NCBI GenBank assembly: GCA_020026225.1
Contig: JAHHQU010000008.1
Coordinates: forward strand, 1 to 48,600
Reading direction: 5' to 3'
Length of the DNA: 48,600 nucleotides
Source: Phocaeicola sp.
GTDB lineage: Bacteria > Bacteroidota > Bacteroidia > Bacteroidales > Bacteroidaceae
Shown here piece after piece: positions 34,301 to 41,464 of this stretch; within the stretch, counting starts at the first letter, position 1; each line of letters opens with the position of its first letter. Both the position numbers and the translations under genes were made by a program. The notes beneath the pieces were generated by a model. That model was not told the DNA's origin. It was given only the letters and a program-made list of their open reading frames with translations, and made no database searches.

Positions 34301-34443
34301 ATGGTACCTTGAACTGTGATTTTATCTGCCTGTACGGATATCTGAAGATTTTCCATTGAGGAAAGTTCAGCAGGAAGTCCCCAAGCAGTACTTCCTGAAG
34401 CCATCAAAAGACAGAATAATTGAGAGAGTTTTCTCACTTCCAT
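31384..34443 (-). CDS. SusC/RagA family TonB-dependent glycan transporter
   Basis: A 1019-residue outer-membrane transporter. The N-terminal signal peptide (~1-24) is followed by a carboxypeptidase-D-like regulatory domain (~42-125; DANDEPLIGVSILEKGT and the TSLDGAFTLSV turn), the TonB-box region (LDEVVVTALGI), a plug domain (~130-265; LYVVDGVPLG, GPAAAALYGSAAAQGVIMITTKKG), and a 22-strand barrel ending in Phe (SLGFNIKLKF). There is no N-terminal STN signalling domain, which fits control by something other than an anti-sigma pair. It is the first gene of the five-gene locus, with a clear promoter about 200 bp upstream. Confidence 0.95.
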   Translation of the reverse strand: MEVRKLSQLFCLLMASGSTAWGLPAELSSMENLQISVQADKITVQGTIVDANDEPLIGVSILEKGTTNGTVTSLDGAFTLSVSSSAQLEISYVGYKTLLLQANSVTKKIVMHEDTEVLDEVVVTALGIKRSEKALSYNVQEIGNETLTTVKDANFMNSLSGKVAGVNINASSSGMGGATRVVMRGPKSLTQSNQALYVVDGVPLGNRNGGDVGENKMYSNQPGGEGISDINPEDIESISVLSGPAAAALYGSAAAQGVIMITTKKGKEGKVSVTVTNSTQFSNPFKMPEFQNEYINRPGQYTSWGEKTPSKFGAFDPEKFFNTGTNVQNNVALTVGNDKNQTYMSVGTTNAAGIIPNNKYERYNWTFRNTTKFLQDKMTLDFGFNYVFSKDRNLMAQGQYYNPLVPLYLFPRGESFDAIRTFELWDPARGIYTQNWNYGDALSMQNPYWVAYRMDRPNRRHRYMANASLKYQIFDWLDVAGRLRFDRTTTKSEHKRYASTNTLFTGGSPYGFYRYTNSDDQNLYGDLMLNVNKHFNDFSIGANIGASMTRTQYINEGFQGGLKAPSNIFTPNAINYGFATNDNRPEYEHQKHYINSLFANVELGWKSMLYLTLTGRNDWDSALAGTTHESFFYPSVGVSGILSQMFKLPEFISYMKVRASWASVGSAIAPNISSGWRYEYNPKSQSYQTVTYKFPDTFYPERTDSWEAGLSAKFFNNAFSVDLTFYQSNTKNQTFLRQIAPGEGFDKEYIQTGNVRNRGLELSLGYNKTWNDFTWNSTFTYSMNRNKIIDLLENPNEVVNQGGLKGADIILKKGGTMGDVYSFTGFKSDIDGNYAVDKSGNVIRETLDNPTYMGSVLPKGNLGFSNDFSWKGINFGFLLTARLGGIVMSQTQALLDSYGASQASADARNKGGIPVNHGVVSPEAYYSVVGGENPIWSEYTYSATNLRLQELYIGYSFPREWLGGIGLDVSLTANNLWMLYCKAPFDPESTASTGTYYQGFDYFMQPSLRSLGFNIKLKF

Positions 34444-34640
34444 AATTTAAGGTTTTAAATTTAATAATTGATATCTTTCTATTTTAGATTTCAGTATGAT
34501 TCAAGATATATCAAGATAATTTATCTTAAATATTTCATCATATTAGATCTCAAAAGTTTGCAACTTATCAAAATAAAATCAAAGCTCTCACTTTGAATAA
34601 AATAACAAAGTATTCTTTATTTATGTTAACTTTATTTTTG

Positions 34641-34670
34641 CAAAGATAGACAATTTCTACAAGAATGCAA
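34641..34670 (-). promoter_or_regulatory. Promoter of the susC operon
   Basis: On the minus strand TTG and an exact TATCTTTG are separated by 19 bp. The predicted start near 34634 gives susC a 5' leader of about 190 nt, long enough for post-transcriptional control. Confidence 0.75.
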
Positions 34671-35070
34671 CTATCAAAACTTTTTTTTTAAAATATAAAA
34701 AGGACGCTATTTTCTCCTTTAAAAAAGCCGTGATACATTTCTCTTTTTAAACATTCTGTCAGTTAAGTCATTACATAAAAACTGCATAAAAAACGAGATA
34801 TTAAGATGTATATATAAAGTTCATTCGCTAACAAACACGTCCAACGATTGTTAATTATTACATACATTTTGTACCGTCCTCTATCTGACAAAGAAATAAG
34901 CCCCTATAATTATCAATTAAATACGAAAAGGATTATTTTATTTGTAGGATCATAAAAATAAAACAAATCAGTCTATTTGCAATGGATCTAAAGACACTAA
35001 ACACATTTCCTTATCTTATAAACAAACTTTCTAAAAGATATATTTAAAACATTGATTATAGAGCAATAGC

Positions 35071-35123
35071 AATATAGGCGTATTTCCTCATCTTACTAAC
35101 AAGGGAATACGCCTGTATTTTTT
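35071..35123 (+). terminator. Terminator-like hairpin with no assigned gene
   Basis: The stem aatataggcgtatttcc/gggaatacgcctgtatt is 17 bp long with two G-T pairs and a ~15-base loop. On the plus strand it leads into TTTTTT. No plus-strand gene lies upstream. It could also end the minus-strand Jet/Mks operon, but that side has no T tract. Confidence 0.6.
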
Positions 35124-35245
35124 ATTTCATAAGTTGTTTTTTTTAACAAAGAAAAAGTTTCTACAATTCATTTCCTTTTATTATTTAACCTTTTTTATAC
35201 TTTTGATTTTATAAAGATACTTTTTCACCAACAGCTGCTCTATTA

Positions 35246-38200
35246 TCAAAACAACCGGTCAGGAGATTTCTCACCCTTCCACTGCTCGATAGTCATACTA
35301 TACATCCAAGATGTCTTTTCTTCCTTTCGTTCCACGAAGTAAACAAAAGAAATATCATTTTCTACGATATGGATATTATCGTTAGGAGTTACCACAAGCA
35401 ACTGAAGATGCAGTTTCTTGCAAAGGTTGATCAAATAACGAGCCTTATCCTCATCTTGAGCCTTAAAGGCCTCATCAATAGCTATGAATCGGAAAGAGTT
35501 CTCTTGCTGTCCACTTTTGGTCAATCCGAACTGATAAGCGATGGCCGACCCCAAAATGGTATAAGTAAGCTGTGCCTTCTCCCCGCCTGAAAGATGTCCC
35601 ATATTCTCATACGTATTTTCCTTCAAGCCTGTTTCCCGATTGAACTCCTCGGCACGGTAAGTAAACCACGAACGGACATCCATCACTCGTTTTCTCCATT
35701 CTTCATCAGCCAAACGATTCATGAACGGCTCAATATGGTCACGGAAATGAATCCGGCGAGCCTCGCCTTCCATCAAGTCAGCCTGCGTTTCCGGCATAGC
35801 CTTGTCTATCAAGCGGCGGAATTCACTGATTTCCTCATTGATTCGATTCTGGGTAACCAACTGGATGTAAGTGGCTGGCTGCGGGCGATAATCGATACCT
35901 TGAAGTGATTCATTCAGCATCTTGATATTTTCATCGATAGCATCCTTCCAATGCATAAAGAACATACGGAACTCTCCCACCTTGTCAGTCAATGTCTTCT
36001 GCAAGTAATTATCGAACTGCTTTTCGTACTTTGGAAGATTTTCTTTCTGCAAACGAGCCAACAAAAGCTGATATTCACCAATCAGTTCCACATTTGAATC
36101 TTCAGGAAGAGCGTCAACATCCGAACGCCAGTCCTTGAACTTATCAGTAATATACTCAACAGGATATTTGAAAGCACGAATCTTGGTCTTCGCAGAATTT
36201 TCATAATTACCTTTCTCCTTCCCTAATTTACTGCGTAAGTTATTATTACGAGCAAGGAAAGCATCATGTTCCTGTTTCAGCTGTTCATATTCCAGTCCCT
36301 GCAGTTCCTCATAAGCCTTTTCAAAGTCCGTCAGCAAGACATGCTTTTGGGTAGCTATCTTCTGCTGGCAAGCATCCAAGTCCCGCTGTGTCTCTTCAAT
36401 TCTGTTCTCCAATCCATAGATGGAACGCGATTTCTGCTCGATATCCACTTGATTCAACTGGCGGAGCGACTCCTTCACTCCCTCCAGCTGCTTCTGAAGC
36501 GTATGGATGCGGTCATTATTCTCTTCCAATTCCGCCTTCCCATTCAATTTTTCCTGCAAGCGTTCCGCATATTCACTCCAGTTCACCTGGTCATAATCCG
36601 TAAACTGATCAATCAGCTGATGATACAATTCATATCTCTGGAGCATCTTCTGCTTTTCTACTCCCAAAGCATTCAACTGGTTCAGCAGTTCCACGTCGTG
36701 TTCTTGAAGCTTTCTCACCTCACTTTGAAGCAGACGCATCTTCTCCTGATTATCCCACCCCAAAATATAATTCTCCTTGCGGATGATGTGCGGGCGGTCG
36801 TCCTTCTCGTGACGCTCATTCGAGAACTTCACCAATCCTTCCGCCGTCACTGCCTTTTCAGAATAACGTTCAAATTCCTCCAGACTATCTACACAAGCAT
36901 AATTGTACTTCTCATAAATCATGTCACGAGCCCACTCTTCATAAGGAGAATCCGGACGGATTTCAATCTTGCCCAAGAGTCGATTGCCCATATCCTCAAA
37001 GCAATCCATGCCTGAAAGCGAATTATAAGTAAGGTATCGATAATACGTTATACGTCCCTTCAAGTCCGTATCATTGATGAAACGGTTCACTTCCCGATAA
37101 TATTTTTCCGGCACCAGCAGATGCAAGGCAAAATGATGAAGAATCTTTTCCACCGCTCCTTCCCACTGCTGCTCTTCCTCGTTCACACGCACCAGCTCAC
37201 CGATAAAAGGAATCTCCTCCTTCGTGGCTCCGGTTTCCGCTAAAATCATCTCGCGGATTTCCAATTCACGGACAGGTATGTTATTGCGATTCTTCTTCAC
37301 CGAATCAACCGAATGCAACTGTTCCTCTATCTTGCCAGCGATTTGCTTCCGTTCATTCTCCAAGGATACCGTCTGACGGATTTGCTCTTCTTTCTCTTCA
37401 TCCAGCGACTGTACCTTCTGTTGAGCGGTCTCCCGTTGCTGGACAAACACCTCTTCAGTAGGATCAGTAGAGAAGGCCAACTGACGGGCGATGCGATTGT
37501 ATTCATCCATCCGCTTCATCCGCTCATCACGGATTTTCTCCAGATGTTTTGCATCCTGCAGGATATCCTTGATTTTTCGTCCTACCTCATCATTCTCGAT
37601 AGCCAAAGAAAGAGAGCGTTCTTCCGCACGAAGGTCTTCTTCCTTTTCACGCAACTTCATGCGGTCCGCTTCCATCTTCTTGCAATCCTTCTCCGCTTTT
37701 TCGATACGCTCTTTACCAAGCTCGATGGTTTTTCGGGCAAACCAATATTCAGCCGTCTCACGGTCAATCTCCAGTTGCTTCAGTCGAGCATCCGCATCCT
37801 GGATTTTCTCAGCCAGTTCAGCGATAGGTGTCAAAAGTTCAATCTGCTGACGAGATTTCTCGATGTTGGTCTTTGCATCCATCAACGTTTTGAAACTATC
37901 CTTCAAAAGGATATACTTCGATTCCGCATTATGCTCTTCCAGCATGTTTGTCCGAATGAATTCATCCAAGTCATCGAGGACTTTCACCCCCACAATCTGA
38001 TTGAACAGTCCCAAAGCCTTGGTAGAACGCATACCAAACAGCTGTGTCATTCTGTCGGCATACCCCACCGGACCATCAAAGAATTCCACCATCGTGCGGT
38101 TTCCCTTGTATTCCTTCTCCAAACGGCGACGCCAAATTCCTTTTCCGTCAAACGGTTGGAAATCCCGCTGGATCTCAAGTGCACAGTGTGCCAAGCCGAA

Positions 38201-38638
38201 AGTACGACGAAGTTCCCCACCAGAGAACCAACGTACCTGGAAGACCGTCACCGTCTGCTGGTCCGCATTAGAGAAAGAAGCCAGCAAGACCGAATATGCC
38301 GACTGGTCACGCAAGGCCTGCGTAGACGTTCCTCGTTCACCCTCCTTCTGGATATTACCATAATGTCCCAATACATAAGTCTCTTCGGTACGGTTTCCCT
38401 TCTTTTCCACTCCCGACGACTGATTATAGAAACGGTCCTTCTTGGCTGGGACCATCAAAGTCAGCAATGCATCAATAATGGTACTCTTTCCCGAAGCATT
38501 CGCTCCCGTTAGCAGTGCATTATTTCCCTGAGGGTCCAAGCGGAATATTTTTTCGTGGAAAGTACCCCAGTTATAAATTTCCATGTATTGTAAACGGAAT
38601 CCTGACGCATCAGATCCGGTACTAAACAGACTCAACAT
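35246..38638 (-). CDS. JetC/MksB, SMC-like (MukB-type) ATPase
   Basis: A 1130-residue SMC-like protein. The Walker A motif TGANASGKSTIID is at ~44-56 and an LDDLDEFIRTNMLE segment is near 215. Long coiled coils (~260-450 and ~650-900) flank a hinge-like region (~460-620). The signature LSGGEKAQLTYTILGSAIAYQFG lies near 1016-1038, Walker B FIAIDEAF near 1052-1059, and LQLLVVTPNDNIHIVE follows. These match JetC of Wadjet and MksB of MksBEF condensins, which extrude DNA loops. It overlaps the preceding JetB-like gene by 17 nt. In Wadjet a JetD nuclease gene is expected in the operon; none is present here. Confidence 0.88.
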   Translation of the reverse strand: MLSLFSTGSDASGFRLQYMEIYNWGTFHEKIFRLDPQGNNALLTGANASGKSTIIDALLTLMVPAKKDRFYNQSSGVEKKGNRTEETYVLGHYGNIQKEGERGTSTQALRDQSAYSVLLASFSNADQQTVTVFQVRWFSGGELRRTFGLAHCALEIQRDFQPFDGKGIWRRRLEKEYKGNRTMVEFFDGPVGYADRMTQLFGMRSTKALGLFNQIVGVKVLDDLDEFIRTNMLEEHNAESKYILLKDSFKTLMDAKTNIEKSRQQIELLTPIAELAEKIQDADARLKQLEIDRETAEYWFARKTIELGKERIEKAEKDCKKMEADRMKLREKEEDLRAEERSLSLAIENDEVGRKIKDILQDAKHLEKIRDERMKRMDEYNRIARQLAFSTDPTEEVFVQQRETAQQKVQSLDEEKEEQIRQTVSLENERKQIAGKIEEQLHSVDSVKKNRNNIPVRELEIREMILAETGATKEEIPFIGELVRVNEEEQQWEGAVEKILHHFALHLLVPEKYYREVNRFINDTDLKGRITYYRYLTYNSLSGMDCFEDMGNRLLGKIEIRPDSPYEEWARDMIYEKYNYACVDSLEEFERYSEKAVTAEGLVKFSNERHEKDDRPHIIRKENYILGWDNQEKMRLLQSEVRKLQEHDVELLNQLNALGVEKQKMLQRYELYHQLIDQFTDYDQVNWSEYAERLQEKLNGKAELEENNDRIHTLQKQLEGVKESLRQLNQVDIEQKSRSIYGLENRIEETQRDLDACQQKIATQKHVLLTDFEKAYEELQGLEYEQLKQEHDAFLARNNNLRSKLGKEKGNYENSAKTKIRAFKYPVEYITDKFKDWRSDVDALPEDSNVELIGEYQLLLARLQKENLPKYEKQFDNYLQKTLTDKVGEFRMFFMHWKDAIDENIKMLNESLQGIDYRPQPATYIQLVTQNRINEEISEFRRLIDKAMPETQADLMEGEARRIHFRDHIEPFMNRLADEEWRKRVMDVRSWFTYRAEEFNRETGLKENTYENMGHLSGGEKAQLTYTILGSAIAYQFGLTKSGQQENSFRFIAIDEAFKAQDEDKARYLINLCKKLHLQLLVVTPNDNIHIVENDISFVYFVERKEEKTSWMYSMTIEQWKGEKSPDRLF

Positions 38639-39200
38639 ATTCTTGTAATTTATTCTTAAACTCCTGTAATTTATCCAATGTCACCTTTTCCTTGATGATA
38701 CGATGTATCTGATAAGTAGAAATCGTGTCGTGCTTGACTTCCTTCAAGTATCCGAAGCCCACAATTCGATTGATATACATGTCTATTTCATTCAGCAGCT
38801 TCACGCGATTGAATCGTTCCGGCAAGAACAATTCAATACGTTCCTTCAATTCTTCTGCCGTCACGAAGCGTTCGGTTGCATACAGTTCATCCATGTCGCT
38901 GTCAAACTCTTCCAGCATCTGGCGGAGGATAATCAAGATGACCGACACTTCGAAGCCCAACTGCTGACGCGGTATCAACCCCACCGTTCTGCCTTCTTCA
39001 TTCTCCACTTGCTTGAGATAGGCAAAGCCCTCATCTCTTTTTACAATCAGTTCAAGTCCTATTTGAGAAATATACTTCTGTATTTCAGTCTGATAATTCA
39101 ATATATCCTCCCAAGACTTTCCGTCCGTATGGTCTACAGGACCCTTCAACAGACGCACTACCGTACGTCCATAAGGAGCCAAGATAGTATCTAAATTCAT
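38622..39200 (-). CDS. JetB/MksE, DUF4194 family
   Basis: A 192-residue protein of the DUF4194 family, the KITE-type winged-helix subunit (JetB in Wadjet, MksE in MksBEF) that joins the kleisin to the SMC-like ATPase. Characteristic segments are TVVRLLKGPVDHTDGKSWEDIL, YISQIGLELIVKRDEGFAYLKQ and LLNEIDMYINRIVGFGYLKEVK. It overlaps the JetA-like gene by 4 nt (ATGA) and the JetC-like gene by 17 nt, so the three subunits are translationally coupled. Confidence 0.87.
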   Translation of the reverse strand: MNLDTILAPYGRTVVRLLKGPVDHTDGKSWEDILNYQTEIQKYISQIGLELIVKRDEGFAYLKQVENEEGRTVGLIPRQQLGFEVSVILIILRQMLEEFDSDMDELYATERFVTAEELKERIELFLPERFNRVKLLNEIDMYINRIVGFGYLKEVKHDTISTYQIHRIIKEKVTLDKLQEFKNKLQEYVESV

Positions 39201-40660
39201 TTCAGTACAATAATTTCAGGTATGACAATTGATTTCTGTTCCGCTTCATTGAATAAAACCGTCTGAGTGCGTTCCGGATGAATCAGGTGACGGAATCCCC
39301 TCAGCACGCCGATGTAGCCGAAGAGTTCGGACAATCCTTTTTCCAGACCTCCATTCTGTTCTATCACTTCTGCCAGCGAAACCTGTTTTCTGCGTTTCAA
39401 GGCCGCATGAATTCGCTGTTTCAGCACGGCACGGTCTACGCTATGGTTCACAAAGAGCGAATCGGCATGCTCTGCCCCTGAGATGTCCGCACCGGCCACT
39501 TCCAGCACCTTTTCATACGACACCTCTTGAAAACGTTCCATGGTAAGTCGCCGTTCCAGCGGCATGGCTATATCCGGCAAGGTTTCTATTTCCAGCGAAA
39601 TATCCGGCTTCTCATTCTTTTGAGCCAACTGCAACAAAAGCGACTGAATATCTTGAATGACACGCTGAGTAGCCACCATCTGCTTTCCACTGCTTTCACA
39701 AATGATACGGCTCAATTTATCGGCCATCTTATCATTCGCCTGATATACCTTCTTGCCACTTTTATAAAGATAGCTCTTCATGTTGCGCAGGAAATAATCC
39801 TCTTGGCGCATCTGTTTCGAGTCAATGGCACCATACAGTTCAGCCACCATCTTATCCCAAGCATCCTGCATAGAAGGAGTCATCAAGAAATCCCAAAAGG
39901 CATAAAAGCTTTTCCCCTGCGGACTACGCTGCAGATTATCCAAAGCATCGAAGGTAAAGCCCAAAATATCTCCTTTGGAAGATGCTCCCTCGGCATGTTT
40001 CTGGTAAATGGATTTCGTGATAGTCTTGAAATTATCCTCCACTTCCTTAAAGTCAGAAAGAAGTTCCTTTGCCGTTTGCGTAATATTTCGGAAACGCGGA
40101 AGCACCTGATACTCTTCGTATACATGTGCATTTTCACCGGCACGCAAACTCTGGATCTGGTGTTCTATCTCCATCTTCTTGGCCTCTAACATACGGATAC
40201 GCTCAGAAGTATCTTCATTAGTAAACTCCACCAAGTCTTTTATCTGTCCCAAGAGTCCCATAAACTTCGACTCAGTACCCACAAATTCTTCCCTACGAAG
40301 ACTCAGCAGCCAGTCAAGCGTCTTGCTGGTGTAGGACGACAATTCATAAAACACCTCACCGTCTTCTTCTTGATAATTGCGCAAGAACCCCTTATCCGTC
40401 CAACGCTGGATATACTTATACGCCTTCTCCTCATACGAGTCGAAATCATGGATGTCACTTTCTTCATCCCTCTCCAGATGAATGGACGCCAGATAGTCGG
40501 TCAGCCGCATGCGCAAGGCCTCGTAAGCCACAGGCTCCCGATGCCGGTAAAAAACATTATATAGAAATAAAAGAGTGATTTCTCTGTTTCGAAGCCTCAA
40601 TAGCTCCACACTTGGAGAATTATTCAACACTTCAGACAATAATTCAGGATCAGTCATCAT
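39197..40660 (-). CDS. JetA/MksF, DUF3375 family kleisin-like subunit
   Basis: A 487-residue DUF3375 protein, the kleisin-like subunit JetA/MksF. The family's features are easy to see: LLRLRNREITLLFLYNVFYR near the N-terminus, WTDKGFLRNYQEEDGEVFYELS, LLSLRREEFVGTESKF, a coiled segment (ERIRMLEAKKMEIEHQIQSL), ELLSDFKEVEDNFK and QGKSFYAFWDFLM. It is the first gene of the three-gene operon, 112 bp after the Vsr-like gene on the same strand. DUF3375 members occur in both Wadjet and MksBEF sets, so function depends on the missing fourth subunit. Confidence 0.88.
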   Translation of the reverse strand: MMTDPELLSEVLNNSPSVELLRLRNREITLLFLYNVFYRHREPVAYEALRMRLTDYLASIHLERDEESDIHDFDSYEEKAYKYIQRWTDKGFLRNYQEEDGEVFYELSSYTSKTLDWLLSLRREEFVGTESKFMGLLGQIKDLVEFTNEDTSERIRMLEAKKMEIEHQIQSLRAGENAHVYEEYQVLPRFRNITQTAKELLSDFKEVEDNFKTITKSIYQKHAEGASSKGDILGFTFDALDNLQRSPQGKSFYAFWDFLMTPSMQDAWDKMVAELYGAIDSKQMRQEDYFLRNMKSYLYKSGKKVYQANDKMADKLSRIICESSGKQMVATQRVIQDIQSLLLQLAQKNEKPDISLEIETLPDIAMPLERRLTMERFQEVSYEKVLEVAGADISGAEHADSLFVNHSVDRAVLKQRIHAALKRRKQVSLAEVIEQNGGLEKGLSELFGYIGVLRGFRHLIHPERTQTVLFNEAEQKSIVIPEIIVLK

Positions 40661-40772
40661 AATTCATTCACTTTCGGGGCGTGAAGTTACTCATTTTTCA
40701 CGACAAATGACGGCGAGCTGAAACAAAAAAGGATACAGAAACCAGATTTTCCATTCCGTAGGCCCCATGGTT

Positions 40773-41291
40773 TCACCCATCGGTTCTACCCAAGTCCTCC
40801 ACCTCAGGTTCGGCAGCCTCAGCCCCGGTCTCCTCCTCGAGCGGATAGTCCTTCGCCCCATAATTCAGGAGCAGCAAATGATTGAGCGTACAAACCAAAC
40901 CACGCAGATTCTCCTCCCGGACCTTCGGTTTCAACTGACACTCCCACAACTGGATGACATGCCATCCCAAGTCACGGAGCTGGATACGCTCCTCCCAGTC
41001 TCTCTCCCGATTCCGCTCTATTTTCTTTTTCCAAAAATCCGCATTACTTTTAGGTATCACGTAATACTTGCATCCCTCATGCCCATGCCAGAAACAACCG
41101 TTCACGAAAATAACCGTCCGATACTTTTTCAAGACGATGTCAGGAGTCCCCGGGAGGCTTCTCACATGAATGCGGTATCGAAAACCACATTTAAAGAGAT
41201 ACCTCCTGACCAGCATTTCCGGCTTGGTATTTTTGCTTCGGATATGCGACATGCATTTGTGCCTCTGCTGAGGAGTTAATTTGTCTGCCAT
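40773..41291 (-). CDS. Vsr-type very short patch repair endonuclease
   Basis: A 172-residue protein of the Vsr family, which nicks DNA 5' of a T:G mismatch arising from 5-methylcytosine deamination. The motifs are MSHIRSKNTKPE (~14-25), LPGTPDIV with Asp51 at the catalytic position, and FVNGCFWHGHEGC (~62-74), with Phe67, Trp68 and His69 at the DNA-intercalating and catalytic positions. E. coli has Thr63-His64 where this has Val63-Asn64. The last ~20 residues are an acidic, Gly-rich tail. I chose the ATG at 41291; a TTG two codons upstream is possible. No cytosine methyltransferase is in the window. It precedes the JetABC-like operon on the same strand and may be co-transcribed. Confidence 0.88.
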   Translation of the reverse strand: MADKLTPQQRHKCMSHIRSKNTKPEMLVRRYLFKCGFRYRIHVRSLPGTPDIVLKKYRTVIFVNGCFWHGHEGCKYYVIPKSNADFWKKKIERNRERDWEERIQLRDLGWHVIQLWECQLKPKVREENLRGLVCTLNHLLLLNYGAKDYPLEEETGAEAAEPEVEDLGRTDG

Positions 41292-41309
41292 CTTCAAACG
41301 ATTCTATTG

Positions 41310-41317
41310 CAAAGATA
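41310..41317 (-). promoter_or_regulatory. -7 element of the Vsr gene
   Basis: An exact TATCTTTG on the minus strand lies 19 bp upstream of the ATG at 41291. A -33 TTG is not clear. This could drive vsr and the following Jet/Mks genes. Confidence 0.6.
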
Positions 41318-41407
41318 CACATTTATTGGAGAGAAAACCATTTCTCTTCCATCTGAAATCAAATCAGTCAAAACGTATCATTCCAGTCCAATTCTACTGT
41401 ACAGAAG

Positions 41408-41438
41408 TTGCCCGTTTCACTTTAATCAGTTATTTTTG
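41408..41438 (+). promoter_or_regulatory. Promoter of the DUF4091 gene
   Basis: TTG at 41408 and an exact TATTTTTG at 41431-41438 are separated by 20 bp. It ends 26 bp before the ATG at 41465. Confidence 0.8.
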
Positions 41439-41464
41439 TCAAGGAAAACATAAAAATAGACACC

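Larger units (their letters stand above)
34444..35245. other. AT-rich intergenic region between susC and the Jet/Mks operon
   Basis: About 800 bp without a credible reading frame. It holds a ~190-nt susC leader, the susC promoter (34641-34670), a plus-strand -7 motif directly abutting it (34633-34640), and a plus-strand terminator-like hairpin (35071-35123). No regulator gene (ECF sigma, anti-sigma, hybrid two-component or SusR type) and no remnant of a jetD gene is seen. Confidence 0.7.

Noticed and set aside
35198..35205. Plus-strand TACTTTTG upstream of 35246
   Set aside because: It would only drive antisense transcription into the JetC-like gene, and no -33 element is present; probably chance in AT-rich DNA.
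34444..35245. Possible decayed jetD downstream of the JetC-like gene
   Set aside because: The region is very AT-rich with no frame or motif resembling the DUF3322/DUF2220 nuclease.
36266..38512. Long plus-strand frames (249 and 399 codons) opposite the JetC-like gene
   Set aside because: They lie entirely antisense to a well-supported gene with intact motifs and show no recognisable domain; they are shadow frames.
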